The notes under the pieces are model-generated. The model was not told the DNA's origin. It saw nothing but the letters and a program-made list of their open reading frames with translations, and did not search any database. From assembly GCA_002082245.2 (NCBI GenBank), contig NBTC02000002.1:4588001-4652000 (forward strand): a stretch of DNA of 64,000 nucleotides, given 5' to 3'. Of the stretch, positions 1 through 9,058 are shown piece after piece. Source of the DNA: Yersinia enterocolitica (GTDB taxonomy: Bacteria > Pseudomonadota > Gammaproteobacteria > Enterobacterales > Enterobacteriaceae). Position numbers and translations under genes: made by a program. The stretch's first letter is position 1, and the number at the start of each line of letters is the position of its first letter.

Positions 1-451
1 GGTAGAAAATAGCCACCAACGGGAATAGGGCAAAGGCGGATATCACTGGGCTACTCAACTCCCCCAGAGAACCGATAAAATTCACTGGTAATGAGGTGAG
101 CGCAGTATTAACTGCCGGTAAGCTGGTAAGGGCCAAAATACCCCACGCAGCACCCAGAGCAAATGCCAGATAGCTATTGATTGCCAGCACACCAATGATG
201 TCAGTTGGCAAAAACAGTAACCAGGAGTTAAGTAAGCCGGTCGAGAGGGTAAATGAGATACCGACTGAGGCGATAAAACCCACACTCAGACCAAAAGCAA
301 TACTCCCCGCTTCACGGCGGCTCATATTCCCTTCAACCAACTGTGGCAAAATAGGGCGGATACCGTCATGAAACACGGCAACGGAACGGTGAGAAAGCAG
401 CGCGGTCATCCCTGTCAGCAGAGCAACCACAACAATATGAATATAATCCAC
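1..451 (-). CDS. yhfT: YhfT family membrane protein (3' end cut by window edge)
   Basis: About 150 N-terminal residues are visible, from a GTG at 449-451 (MDYIHIVVVALLTGMTALLS). A GGGG-rich ribosome-binding stretch lies just upstream, and the stop lies beyond base 1. The protein is very hydrophobic, with several membrane segments, and matches my memory of E. coli YhfT closely (FHDGIRPILPQLVEG; SLGELSSPVISAFALFPL). The family is an inner-membrane protein of unknown function, always in the yhf cluster. Being next to a phosphotriesterase-like hydrolase and a PLP enzyme, it is a reasonable candidate permease for the pathway substrate; that is inference. It begins 13 bases after yhfU. Confidence 0.85.
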   Translation of the reverse strand, partial: MDYIHIVVVALLTGMTALLSHRSVAVFHDGIRPILPQLVEGNMSRREAGSIAFGLSVGFIASVGISFTLSTGLLNSWLLFLPTDIIGVLAINSYLAFALGAAWGILALTSLPAVNTALTSLPVNFIGSLGELSSPVISAFALFPLVAIFY

Positions 452-464
452 GGTGGTGTCCCCT

Positions 465-818
465 TTAGCGCAACTGTGTAATCAGTAGTGGGATTGCATG
501 TTCAATATGTTCGACGGATAAGCCAAATGCCACTTTGCCCTCAGTCACCCACTTCTCTATTTGCTCAGGTTTCGCCTTGATTCCAGGCTTGGCGATAGTG
601 GCACTTTTGTTATAACCAATAATCGCGATAGCCATTGATAATGCCGCTCCAGCACCAGTGTTACAGGCACCGATATAATAGTCCAATTGACCTTCTTTCA
701 CTTTGATAGCCGCATCCATGTCCGAGAGAATAAATGTCTCAAAGGTATTAGGTGCCGTCTGCTCAATCATTTCGCGTATTAACTCTCGTTGCAGCCCGGC
801 AATGCCAATCTTCTTCAT
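465..818 (-). CDS. yhfU: YhfU, DUF2620 family protein
   Basis: A 117-residue soluble protein starting MKKIGIAGLQRELI. I chose the ATG at 816-818, with AAGGA 8 bases upstream, over a GTG two codons earlier; this gives the same N-terminus as E. coli YhfU. It contains the family stretch DYYIGACNTGAGAALS and a KPGIKAKPEQ segment, and its glycine-rich loops suggest ligand binding. Function is unknown. It lies two bases after the php stop, so the two are probably translationally coupled. It is part of the yhf operon. Confidence 0.85.
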   Translation of the reverse strand: MKKIGIAGLQRELIREMIEQTAPNTFETFILSDMDAAIKVKEGQLDYYIGACNTGAGAALSMAIAIIGYNKSATIAKPGIKAKPEQIEKWVTEGKVAFGLSVEHIEHAIPLLITQLR

Positions 819-820
819 AA

Positions 821-1708
821 TCACTTTCCTTGCGTGGCGAAAAATTTATTAGGATTGTGGCGCAACATCATTTCCACCTGAGCGTGGGAAATCCCTGCGG
901 CCAGTAACATGGGAACAAACGAATCAACTAAGTAACTAAACCCGCTACCGCCATTCGCTTTTAAATGTGAGCGACGGGTGATATCCATCGACAACATGAC
1001 TCTGTCCAGCAACCCGCGTTCAGCCAACGCCACTAACATCGCGACCCTGCGTTGGTCCGGGAAATAACTATTTTTACCTATGGTGTCGAATTGGACATAC
1101 ACGCCCATCTCGATCATTTGCACAATAAGATCAGTTTGCTCTTTCAGGTCACAATGGCCGATAACGACGCGATCGAGCGGTACATCATGTTGTTTGAGTA
1201 GTGCAATTTGCTGCAATCCCATGGTACTGAAACTGGTATGGGTTGAGATGGGCAGGCCAGTTGCATGATGAGTCAATGCTGCAGCATGAAACACTTTCTC
1301 CTCATCAGGGGTAATAACCCCTTCGCTGGTCCCTATCTCGGCAATGACGCCCGCTTTTAGTGCCGTGCCATCAATACCTGTCTCGATCTCATCAATCATG
1401 GTTTGTGCCAATTGCTGTGCGCTACTTTCACGCACCCTCGGCGGGTAAAAACTGTCAGTGTAGTAACCGGTTGATGCGATGATATTTATGCCACTGTCAC
1501 GCATCAGATTCAATAAAAACTGAGGGTTACGGCCCATGTATCGGTTGGTCACTTCGATGATGTTCAGTACCCCTTTACTCACCAGTTCACGCATTTCGTC
1601 ACAAATCGGCTGATATTGATCGAGGCGACAGTCCAGATTATTTTTAAATCCAGACAAATCAATGTGGAGATGCTCGTGTGCGTAGGTGTATCCGTTAGGA
1701 TTGATCAT
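821..1708 (-). CDS. php: Phosphotriesterase homology protein
   Basis: A 295-residue TIM-barrel amidohydrolase of the phosphotriesterase family. The first metal motif is HEHLH (residues 12-16). A glutamate in AEIGTSEG stands where true phosphotriesterases have a carbamylated lysine, as in E. coli Php. Later metal ligands are the histidines in ISTHTSF and VIGHCDL and the aspartate in LSMDITRRSHLKANGG. The family has no known physiological substrate; E. coli Php has little or no phosphotriesterase activity. It overlaps nothing and is followed by yhfU after two bases. In E. coli yhfW precedes it; here a 225-base gap does. Confidence 0.92.
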   Translation of the reverse strand: MINPNGYTYAHEHLHIDLSGFKNNLDCRLDQYQPICDEMRELVSKGVLNIIEVTNRYMGRNPQFLLNLMRDSGINIIASTGYYTDSFYPPRVRESSAQQLAQTMIDEIETGIDGTALKAGVIAEIGTSEGVITPDEEKVFHAAALTHHATGLPISTHTSFSTMGLQQIALLKQHDVPLDRVVIGHCDLKEQTDLIVQMIEMGVYVQFDTIGKNSYFPDQRRVAMLVALAERGLLDRVMLSMDITRRSHLKANGGSGFSYLVDSFVPMLLAAGISHAQVEMMLRHNPNKFFATQGK

Positions 1709-1933
1709 CGGGTAGGCTCCGAAGAGGGTTTGTATAGGGGCGAAATTTCATCCAGATATCGGCAGTTTTTTATTACTGAATGCATAATTTCATTAGTAGT
1801 GCTTACGATATCGACAACTAATATATCGGCAGTTTTATCAATCAGTACAGTAACAATATTGTTTATCGGCCATATCATTCAATAAGACCATCATTAGAAC
1901 CTATTACCAGGGCTAAAGCATTGGCTTCTTGTT
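1709..1933. other. Gene-free gap in the yhf operon at the yhfW position
   Basis: In E. coli a phosphopentomutase-like gene, yhfW, lies between yhfX and php. Here there are 225 AT-rich bases with no credible gene. A 14-base word ATATCGGCAGTTTT occurs at 1756-1769 and again at 1823-1836, and a related TTATCGGCCATAT lies near 1863. I see no convincing remnant of yhfW. The repeats could be a regulator site or chance. Confidence 0.5.
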
Positions 1934-3088
1934 TTACCTGAGTTGATTACCCTGACTGTCGTAACAGCCCAGTAGCCGGGGTTTTCCGCTCTGAATTCCA
2001 TCCATCAATACCACGTCACTGCGGGTAACAAATATCTGAGTGCGGAAACTCATGATAATTGGGCTACCAATTGGGAATTTACCGGCCAAACGCAGGCAGT
2101 AATCGATACTGCTATCTTCAATCGGAGATACCGCGCGTTGGCTGAACTGATTGTCATGCCAAATTAATGCGTTTTGCAAATGGCCACGGCGATAATAACC
2201 GCCGCCAAAAAAATAGCTGCTATCAGCTACATGGTGTGAGATTTCAGACAGATAAAGCATAGAAATCTGTTCTGGTTGGTCAGCATGCTGATTGGCGGGG
2301 ATAGTGCCGGTGAGGGCATGCCCGGGTTCACTGTGTGTCACGCCTAATTGAGCCAATTGGGGCAGGGTAGTGCAACTGGTGGCTGACGGAGCATTGATCT
2401 GTTGAATGTTAACGCCTTGTGCCAACAGGATATCGCGGGCCGCCAGCAAGGTATGCATATTAGCGGTCGGCAAGGTCTGGCGCGAGTGGGGGTCATACAG
2501 CATGCAAGGGAAGTGTGTTATCCCGACCAGGCGCACGGCTGGCATTTCATTGATGGCAGCAATAGTTACGGGTAAATTTTCTAAGGCGAAACCGGCTTCC
2601 TGCCCGGCATACAGTACGTCTCCGGGCTGAGATACTTTCAGCATCAGCGGTTGGATAGTATGTTGGCGGTACGCGGCTTGAGAGATCTCCAGTGCCTTCT
2701 CCAACGAGAAAACAGTAATGACCTCTGGCCGCTGGCGCACTATCTCCTCGACCATTGCTGAGGGCGGCTGTACTAAATGACCTACATGAGCGACAGGAAT
2801 AGCATGGCGGTATAGTTGCCGCGCCTCCTTAAAATCAACCGCGACCATTCCCTGAAAACCACATGCCAGCAGACGGCGGCATAGTTCAGGGTTACGCCCA
2901 AACTGTTTACTCATCAGATACAGTTTTATCTGGTACCGACTGGCGGTTTCAACCAGTAGACGGGCATTGGCCTCAGTTTGTTCGACGTCAATAACATAGC
3001 TGTCTGGATAAATTTCCCCCTGTTGCCAATATGAGATAGCGGCATCGATTAATTTAGTATTTTGTTTTAAAAGGGTTTTTAAAAACAT
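1934..3088 (-). CDS. yhfX: YhfX, PLP-dependent alanine racemase-like enzyme
   Basis: A 384-residue protein of the fold-III PLP family (alanine racemase N-terminal barrel), with a YhfX-type C-terminal domain. Near the start is SYVIDVEQTEANARLL; the usual PLP-lysine strand appears as IKLYLMSKQFGRNPEL at about residues 54-69. Later family stretches are GITHFPCMLYD and THSEPGHALTGT. The substrate is unknown. It is the third gene of the yhf cluster, 117 bases after yhfY, and is followed by the gap where yhfW is missing. Confidence 0.85.
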   Translation of the reverse strand: MFLKTLLKQNTKLIDAAISYWQQGEIYPDSYVIDVEQTEANARLLVETASRYQIKLYLMSKQFGRNPELCRRLLACGFQGMVAVDFKEARQLYRHAIPVAHVGHLVQPPSAMVEEIVRQRPEVITVFSLEKALEISQAAYRQHTIQPLMLKVSQPGDVLYAGQEAGFALENLPVTIAAINEMPAVRLVGITHFPCMLYDPHSRQTLPTANMHTLLAARDILLAQGVNIQQINAPSATSCTTLPQLAQLGVTHSEPGHALTGTIPANQHADQPEQISMLYLSEISHHVADSSYFFGGGYYRRGHLQNALIWHDNQFSQRAVSPIEDSSIDYCLRLAGKFPIGSPIIMSFRTQIFVTRSDVVLMDGIQSGKPRLLGCYDSQGNQLR

Positions 3089-3205
3089 TTGATGTCCTAA
3101 GGGCGCCCGAGGCAGAATTATTTTGCTAAATTATTATTATTTTGAATATTTAGTGAAAAAAGACCCTGATGTTGTTTGTTTAACGACACATCCGCGAAGC
3201 TCATT

Positions 3206-3586
3206 TCAGCGCAGCGGAGGTATGTCACTAGAAAGGTATAGACCGTAAAGGTTCGCGAGTAAATATCCTATTTCGTTTTCTGTCGGTTTTAGTGAAAAAT
3301 AGGCCAATAAATCCTGATTGATCTCACGGATATAGTAAATTTCTTCACTTTGGGTAATTTCCGCTAATATCGCCGGATCCAGGGCATGGATCTCTTCGCC
3401 CCGGCGGGTGCGCATTAATGCATTCGCCATATGGGTAATGGCCATCATGCCCTGCTCACCCCTAACCGGTAGTTGCCAAAAATTCTCTAAGCGGTTGATA
3501 ACTTGGTCTAAACCTTGACCAATGTCGGTATCGATAACCCCTGATTGACACAGAATATTAAGACGCGCATCAATACAAATTTCCAA
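3206..3586 (-). CDS. yhfY: YhfY, PRD-domain protein
   Basis: I place the start at a TTG (3584-3586), because a perfect AGGAGG (complement of 3595-3600) sits 8 bases upstream. This gives 126 residues beginning MEICIDARLNILCQSGV. An in-frame ATG at 3628 would add 14 residues but has no ribosome-binding site. The protein resembles one PTS-regulation (PRD) domain, with conserved-looking histidine and glutamate positions in ITHMANALMRTRRGEE. Such domains usually sit in PTS-controlled antiterminators; as a free domain it may modulate its neighbour YhfZ, which is inference. Confidence 0.72.
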   Translation of the reverse strand: MEICIDARLNILCQSGVIDTDIGQGLDQVINRLENFWQLPVRGEQGMMAITHMANALMRTRRGEEIHALDPAILAEITQSEEIYYIREINQDLLAYFSLKPTENEIGYLLANLYGLYLSSDIPPLR

Positions 3587-3634
3587 AGAGTTGACCTCCT
3601 GAAAATGGCTTAGTTTGCAGCCAGGCAAATAATA

Positions 3635-4534
3635 TTAATAGCGAGGCTCTATCTCGCCATTTTGTACTGCCCGCTGATGGTTAAGCAACAATGCCTCATT
3701 GATGCCTTTTTCCAGTAATAATTTGATTGGATGGTTATCTGGCCGGATGAGGATCACCGCCTGCGAAGCCTGAATATATCGCTCATCACCTTGTAATTTG
3801 ATCGCCTGCAAGTGTTCATGAGGAATATCTTCGGCCAGATTCCAGATAGCAGCATCAATATCACCACGGTTAATATGTGCGATACAGTCACTATAAGGTA
3901 ATTCAACCCGCTCAATGGGTTGGCCAGCAAATTTAATGTCAGTCAGCAAACATTGGTCGGGTGAGCGCGGGTCCAATCCCACCCGCCGAATTTTGTGCTG
4001 CTCACCAGGGCGGCAAATAAGCTGGTGGCCGTCCACGTAAGAGCCATTACCCAGATTTAATGCCAGTGACACTTTCCCTTCGTTCAGATAACTTTTCGCT
4101 GCCAGATGCGATACGACGGCCATATCGTAGACACCATCTATCAGGCATTCGATACGTACTTCGGCCCCGCGCATATGGGCAAAATAGAGCGGAAGTAGGG
4201 TGAATTGTTCTCTTAAGCCGCTGGCCAAGCCTTCATAAAGCTTGGTATAGGGCAGTGGCATGGCGCATACCATATTGCCTAAATCAGCCTGTTGCAGTAA
4301 CTGCGGCATATTCAGGTCAATAAGCAAGGTACCATTACGGCCTCGACGCTCAACGATGATCGCCCCATCAGCTTCCAGTACTTTTAATGCGTGCTGAACT
4401 ACACCGACTGAGATACCGAAATCTTCTGATAATTCATCGATGGTTTTAAGTCGATTACCGGGGCGCTCACCAATTAAATAGCGCGCCATGGATACCAATG
4501 CCAACCCTTCTTTTTTTATGAATTTCTTACTCAT
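3635..4534 (-). CDS. yhfZ: YhfZ, putative transcriptional regulator
   Basis: A 299-residue protein. Residues 15-75 form a GntR-like winged helix (IDELSEDFGISVGVVQHALKV, then DGAIIVERRGRNGTLL). The rest resembles a periplasmic-binding-protein-like effector domain (GVYDMAVVSHLAAKSYL; NRGDIDAAIWNL). It is the first gene of the yhf operon and probably its local regulator. The operon carries a PRD protein, a PLP enzyme, an amidohydrolase, an unknown and a permease-like protein, so an amino-acid or phospho-sugar related catabolic pathway is plausible but unproven. Confidence 0.82.
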   Translation of the reverse strand: MSKKFIKKEGLALVSMARYLIGERPGNRLKTIDELSEDFGISVGVVQHALKVLEADGAIIVERRGRNGTLLIDLNMPQLLQQADLGNMVCAMPLPYTKLYEGLASGLREQFTLLPLYFAHMRGAEVRIECLIDGVYDMAVVSHLAAKSYLNEGKVSLALNLGNGSYVDGHQLICRPGEQHKIRRVGLDPRSPDQCLLTDIKFAGQPIERVELPYSDCIAHINRGDIDAAIWNLAEDIPHEHLQAIKLQGDERYIQASQAVILIRPDNHPIKLLLEKGINEALLLNHQRAVQNGEIEPRY

Positions 4535-4798
4535 GGTAGGTCAATTCAGCCTTATTTCACTCAGCAATAAAATCTATTACCGAGTAATAAATAGTAAGGG
4601 GATAATTGTAGCCACACTATTAATTTTAGTTGTATGGATAGCTAGACATTCATCCGAATGTCTCATCGTGGCAATATTAAGGTAGGATATATGAGATCTG
4701 TATCACGTTCTACCAAATTTAAACGTAATAACCAGATGGTTTTTTTAGAACAGAAATAGAGGAGAGGCTGAGCAGCCTCTCGATGATAAATTCAATAG

Positions 4799-5989
4799 TT
4801 AGATGACTTTATGTGGGCCGAAACATTCATAATGTATATGCGCGGATGCTACCCCTTGCGCCAATAACTGGCTGCCAGCATATTGCATAAATGCCAGCGG
4901 GCCACAGAAATAATAATGTCTATTGGGATCGGCCGCCAGCCACTGATGTGAACTGAGATCCATCAGCCCTTGGCTGTGATAATCATCACCGGCACGGTCC
5001 TGAGCGGTGGGTTCGCGGTACCACACGTGGCGGCTAAGATTCGGCATATTCTGTGCAAGGGTCGCGACTTCATCGGCAAACGCGTGTACCCGGCCATTTT
5101 CAGCGGCATGTAGCCAATGTATCGGCGCTGCATGTTGGTTATCATGAAGGGTATTGAGCATACTTAACATTGGCGTCTGGCCGACACCGGCAGAAATCAA
5201 TGCAACAGGCGTTTCTGGTGAGATATCGAGAAAGAAATCGCCACGAGGGGGAGCGATACGTACACTATCTCCTTCGTGCAGTTGCTGGTGTAAATAGTTA
5301 GAAACTGTGCCTTGCTCTTCGCGTTTCACCGCAATACGGTAAGTCTTGCCATTGGGTGCCGCAGTGAGGGAGTATTGGCGGATTTCCTGATATTCAAGTT
5401 GTTCATCTTCAATATAAATCCCCAGATATTGCCCCGGTTTGAAATCCAATACCCGGCCACCGTCTTCCGGCGCTAACACAAAGCTGCAAATCACCTCGCT
5501 CTGCATCTCTTTTTTAATGATACGAAAACGGCGTAAGGTCCGCCAGCCACCGGTGCTGGCCTCTCCCTGCTGATAAATCTGACTTTCTCGCTGAATAAAA
5601 ACATCTGCCAACACACCATAGGCCTTACCCCAGGCATCTAACACTTCTTGGCCGGGGGAGAACATCTCATCCAGAGTGCTGATCAGATGATGGCCGACAA
5701 TGGCATAGTGCTCAGGTTGAATATTCAGGCTGGTATGTTTCTGAGCAATACGCTCAACAGCGGGCAGTAGTGCAGCCAAATTATCGATATTGGCTGCATA
5801 GGCGCAAATCGCATTAAACAGAGCTTCACGCTGATCGCCATTAAACTGATTACTCATATTGAAAATGTGCTTCAGCTCAGGGTTGTGCTCAAACATGCGA
5901 TCATAAAAATGTGCAGTGAGTTTGGGGCCGGTGGCTGCAAGTAACGGAATGGTGGACTGAACGGTAGCGATGGTTTGGTTATCTAGCAT
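4799..5989 (-). CDS. hmp: Flavohaemoprotein, nitric oxide dioxygenase
   Basis: A 396-residue protein of usual length. The N-terminal globin domain (1-140) has the proximal histidine in IAQKHTSL and distal-pocket [13 protein letters not shown]. It is followed by an FAD-binding ferredoxin-reductase domain ([13 protein letters not shown], about 205-217) and an NAD-binding domain ([15 protein letters not shown], about 268-282; [11 protein letters not shown]). It converts NO and oxygen to nitrate using NAD(P)H. It is divergent from glyA as in E. coli. An NsrR-like box lies upstream, so it is probably derepressed by nitric oxide. Confidence 0.97.
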   Translation of the reverse strand: MLDNQTIATVQSTIPLLAATGPKLTAHFYDRMFEHNPELKHIFNMSNQFNGDQREALFNAICAYAANIDNLAALLPAVERIAQKHTSLNIQPEHYAIVGHHLISTLDEMFSPGQEVLDAWGKAYGVLADVFIQRESQIYQQGEASTGGWRTLRRFRIIKKEMQSEVICSFVLAPEDGGRVLDFKPGQYLGIYIEDEQLEYQEIRQYSLTAAPNGKTYRIAVKREEQGTVSNYLHQQLHEGDSVRIAPPRGDFFLDISPETPVALISAGVGQTPMLSMLNTLHDNQHAAPIHWLHAAENGRVHAFADEVATLAQNMPNLSRHVWYREPTAQDRAGDDYHSQGLMDLSSHQWLAADPNRHYYFCGPLAFMQYAGSQLLAQGVASAHIHYECFGPHKVI

Positions 5990-6033
5990 GGTGTGCTCCT
6001 TATTCCCGTGGTACTCGGCGTCACAGCGGTTTT

Positions 6034-6048
6034 GTTACTCGGCCCATC
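6034..6048 (-). repeat. 15-base word shared with the ERIC insert at 17.8 kb
   Basis: GTTACTCGGCCCATC at 6034-6048 is the exact reverse complement of 17859-17873, inside the extra segment of the ERIC between hscB and hscA. In both places a TACGAG...CC motif lies close by. This suggests a fragment of the same repetitive module in the hmp leader. Confidence 0.45.
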
Positions 6049-6101
6049 TACGAGCCTCGCTGTCACGCTAATTACTTTGGGTATTATAGTGTGTAAATCA
6101 A

Positions 6102-6124
6102 TACATGTATTTTAAATGCATCTT
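6102..6124 (-). promoter_or_regulatory. Predicted NsrR operator for hmp
   Basis: On the minus strand the first half is AAGATGCATTT, an exact match to the known 11-base NsrR motif; after one base a degenerate inverted half, AAATACATGTA, follows. It lies about 110 bases upstream of the hmp start, as expected for a promoter-region operator. NsrR repression of hmp relieved by NO is established in E. coli and Salmonella. Confidence 0.75.
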
Positions 6125-6280
6125 ATAGATTGCACCCTAATTTGTAAATGCAGATTCCACTTATAAGGGATTACCTTGACGTGTCAGCTCACAGAATGTG
6201 AAAAAATCACATGATGAATATGAGGATAATTCCGTTGCACTGGATGAAGTCTGAACAGGTCAAAGCCTTACGCAGTCTGA

Positions 6281-6296
6281 AGCCAATCGTTTGCGT
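6281..6296 (+). promoter_or_regulatory. Predicted PurR operator for glyA
   Basis: AGCCAATCGTTTGCGT matches the PurR consensus ACGCAAACGTTTGCGT at 13 of 16 positions and closely resembles the E. coli glyA operator. It sits 114 bases before the glyA start. The rest of the 420-base hmp-glyA gap (5990-6409) holds the NsrR box, a repeat fragment, and a TGTGA-N5-TCACA arm pair near 6197 whose function I cannot assign. Confidence 0.7.
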
Positions 6297-6409
6297 AAAA
6301 ACCTCTGTCAAGACCTATCTTACCGGGGGGGAAACAGTTTACACTGTGGGCTAGAACCCAAACGGGTAGCCCACTAGGTATAACTTGTTAGCTAAGTCAG
6401 GAGAGCCGG

Positions 6410-7663
6410 ATGTTAAAGCGTGAAATGAACATTGCCGATTATGATGCAGATTTATGGCGTGCAATGGAGCAAGAAGTGGTGCGCCAGGAAGAGCACATTG
6501 AGCTGATTGCCTCTGAGAACTACACCAGCCCGCGTGTTATGCAGGCGCAAGGTTCTCAGTTGACGAATAAATATGCTGAAGGTTATCCAGGCAAACGTTA
6601 CTACGGTGGCTGTGAGTATGTTGACGTTGTTGAGCAACTGGCCATTGACCGTGCTAAGGCGTTGTTCGGTGCCGATTACGCTAACGTTCAGCCACATTCC
6701 GGTTCTCAGGCAAACGTCTCTGTTTACTCTGCATTGCTGCAACCCGGTGATACTGTATTGGGGATGAACCTGGCCCATGGCGGCCACCTGACCCACGGCT
6801 CACCGGTTAACTTCTCCGGTAAACTGTACAATATCGTACCTTACGGTATCGATGAATCTGGTCAGATTGATTATGAAGATCTGGCGCGTCAGGCCGAAAT
6901 TCATAAACCAAAAATGATTATCGGTGGCTTCTCCGCTTATTCCGGTATCGTTGATTGGGCAAAAATGCGTGAAATCGCTGATAGCATCGACGCATGGTTC
7001 TTTGTCGATATGGCTCACGTAGCAGGTCTGGTTGCTGCTGGCGTTTATCCTAACCCAGTTCCACATGCACATGTCGTTACCACGACCACGCACAAAACAT
7101 TGGCTGGCCCACGTGGCGGTTTGATCTTGGCGAAAGGCGGTGATGAAGATCTGTACAAGAAACTGAACTCTTCTGTTTTCCCTGGTAACCAGGGTGGCCC
7201 ATTGATGCATGTTATTGCCGGTAAAGCGGTAGCATTGAAAGAAGCCATGGAGCCTGAGTTCAAAATTTACCAGCAACAAGTAGTTAACAATGCCAAAGCG
7301 ATGGTGTCAGTGTTCCAGGAGCGCGGCTATAAAGTGGTTTCTGGTGGTACTGAGAACCACCTGTTCCTGTTGGATCTGGTGGATAAAGAGATCACCGGTA
7401 AAGACGCCGATGCCGCTTTGGGCCGTGCGAATATTACCGTGAACAAAAACAGCGTACCTAATGATCCAAGAAGTCCGTTTGTGACTTCAGGCGTGCGTAT
7501 CGGTAGCCCAGCGATTACCCGCCGTGGCTTCAAAGAAGCGGAATCTCGCGAACTGGCTGGCTGGATGTGTGATGTGTTGGATAACATCAACGATGAAGCA
7601 ACCATTGAGCGCGTGAAACAGAAAGTACTGGCTATCTGCGCCCGCTTACCGGTTTACGCATAA
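6410..7663 (+). CDS. glyA: Serine hydroxymethyltransferase
   Basis: 417 residues, the same length as the E. coli enzyme. It converts serine and tetrahydrofolate to glycine and methylene-tetrahydrofolate, the main one-carbon source for purines and thymidylate. The PLP lysine is in [16 protein letters not shown] (about residue 229). Other family stretches are the IASENYTSP loop and GQLTHG-type [16 protein letters not shown] good ribosome-binding site (CAGGAGAG) precedes the ATG. A strong terminator follows at 7693-7717. The upstream PurR-like site ties it to purine control. Confidence 0.98.
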   Translation: MLKREMNIADYDADLWRAMEQEVVRQEEHIELIASENYTSPRVMQAQGSQLTNKYAEGYPGKRYYGGCEYVDVVEQLAIDRAKALFGADYANVQPHSGSQANVSVYSALLQPGDTVLGMNLAHGGHLTHGSPVNFSGKLYNIVPYGIDESGQIDYEDLARQAEIHKPKMIIGGFSAYSGIVDWAKMREIADSIDAWFFVDMAHVAGLVAAGVYPNPVPHAHVVTTTTHKTLAGPRGGLILAKGGDEDLYKKLNSSVFPGNQGGPLMHVIAGKAVALKEAMEPEFKIYQQQVVNNAKAMVSVFQERGYKVVSGGTENHLFLLDLVDKEITGKDADAALGRANITVNKNSVPNDPRSPFVTSGVRIGSPAITRRGFKEAESRELAGWMCDVLDNINDEATIERVKQKVLAICARLPVYA

Positions 7664-7692
7664 TATTGCTGGATATCGTTAAGCTGTAATGA

Positions 7693-7717
7693 AAACCCGC
7701 GAATGCGGGTTTTTTTA
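7693..7717 (+). terminator. Rho-independent terminator of glyA
   Basis: Stem AAACCCGC / GCGGGTTT with a GAAT loop, followed by a run of T. Confidence 0.9.
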
Positions 7718-7900
7718 TATCTGATATTGATATCTGTAGCGTGAATGTAACGATGCGATAGCGGCCGCGCAATCTGTTGTTACTTTGTAAATTACCCTAT
7801 TTAAATGTGAAGCTCATCTCAAACTGTATGTTTGCATAATTACAACGTTGCCAGCGGAAGAGGCCTCTGTCACAGTATCGGGCTGAGCCTGGAGGGATTC

Positions 7901-9058
7901 ATGGTATTGCAATCAACACGTTGGCTGTCGCTCAGCTATTTCACCTATTTTTTTTCTTATGGCATTTTCCTGCCTTTTTGGGGCATCTGGTTACAAGGGG
8001 AAGGCATTCCACCGGAAACCATTGGTATCTTGCTGGGTGCCGGTTTAATCTCCCGTTTCCTTGGCAGTCTGATCATTGCCCCCAGCGTCAAAGATCCTTC
8101 TCATCTGGTGACAGCAATCCGAATTTTGGCACTACTGACATTGGCCTTTGCGGTGGGTTTTTGGTTTGGTAATGGTTGGGCCTGGTTGATGGTGGTTATT
8201 GCGGGTTTTAACCTGTTTTTTGGCCCACTAGTGCCACTGACCGATGCGTTGGCAGCCACCTGGCAGAAACAGATAACCATGGATTACGGCAAGGTCCGGC
8301 TGTGGGGGTCACTGGCTTTTGTTATCGGTTCGGCATTGACCGGTAAGCTGGTCTCTGTTTGGGGCCACACGGCTATTCTCTATAGCCTGACTTTCGGTAT
8401 CGCCGCCATGTTACTCGGGGCGCTCCTCAAACCCAGTATTATGCCGCAGGGTGAGATTAAACATCGTAATGTTGTCGCCACCCACTGGAAAGTATTACTG
8501 TCTGAGCCACAGGTCTGGCGTTTTTTACTCTGCGTGACCCTATTACAAGGTGCGCATGCCGGTTATTACAGTTTTAGCTCTATTTACTGGAAAGATGCTG
8601 GTTATTCCGCCGCCACCATTGGTTATTTATGGTCGTTGGGCGTGGTCGCTGAGATTCTGGTGTTCGCATTTAGCAATGTACTATTTCGCCGCTGGACTGC
8701 CCGCAGCTTATTACTGCTTTCGGCGATCACCGGGATAGTGCGCTGGAGCTTAATGGCATCAACCACCGAATTGCCGTGGTTGATCTTGATTCAGATTTTA
8801 CATTGTGGCTCGTTTACTGTCTGCCACTTGGCAGCCATGCGTTTTATTGCCGCGCGACGTGGGCCGGATGTGATCCGTTTACAGTCAGTTTATTCTGCAC
8901 TGGCGATGGGCGGGGGAATTGCGGTCATGACGGTGATCTCCGGTTTCCTGTTTGAGCATTATCAGGGAGGGGTGTTCTGGGTTATGGCATTGATTGTGAT
9001 CCCGGCACTGTTTATTCGCCCTCGGGTAGTGCCGAGTCAGCCAGAGTCTGCCAGTTAA
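7901..9058 (+). CDS. hcaT: Phenylpropionate-type MFS transporter HcaT
   Basis: 385 residues from the ATG at 7901, which has GGAGG five bases upstream. The start MVLQSTRWLSLSYFTYFFSYG matches E. coli HcaT almost exactly, as do LTDALAATWQKQ, DYGKVRLWGSLAFVIGSALTGKLV and GSFTVCHLAAMRFIAARRG. It has twelve predicted membrane segments. E. coli HcaT is the putative 3-phenylpropionate proton symporter, but no hca degradation genes lie here, so its substrate may differ. Its stop codon overlaps that of convergent csiE. Confidence 0.9.
   Translation: MVLQSTRWLSLSYFTYFFSYGIFLPFWGIWLQGEGIPPETIGILLGAGLISRFLGSLIIAPSVKDPSHLVTAIRILALLTLAFAVGFWFGNGWAWLMVVIAGFNLFFGPLVPLTDALAATWQKQITMDYGKVRLWGSLAFVIGSALTGKLVSVWGHTAILYSLTFGIAAMLLGALLKPSIMPQGEIKHRNVVATHWKVLLSEPQVWRFLLCVTLLQGAHAGYYSFSSIYWKDAGYSAATIGYLWSLGVVAEILVFAFSNVLFRRWTARSLLLLSAITGIVRWSLMASTTELPWLILIQILHCGSFTVCHLAAMRFIAARRGPDVIRLQSVYSALAMGGGIAVMTVISGFLFEHYQGGVFWVMALIVIPALFIRPRVVPSQPESAS

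Noticed and set aside
4488..4685. 65-codon plus-strand frame over the yhfZ start
   Set aside because: It overlaps the yhfZ start antisense, has no ribosome-binding site and resembles no protein.
6196..6212. TGTGA-A5-TCACA arms in the hmp-glyA gap, possible CRP or MetR site
   Set aside because: The spacer is five bases, not the six needed for CRP, and it does not fit the MetR TGAA-N5-TTCA pattern; nothing else supports it.
6325..6331. G7 run in the glyA leader as a phase-variable switch
   Set aside because: It lies in an untranslated leader outside any promoter spacing I can define; more likely chance.
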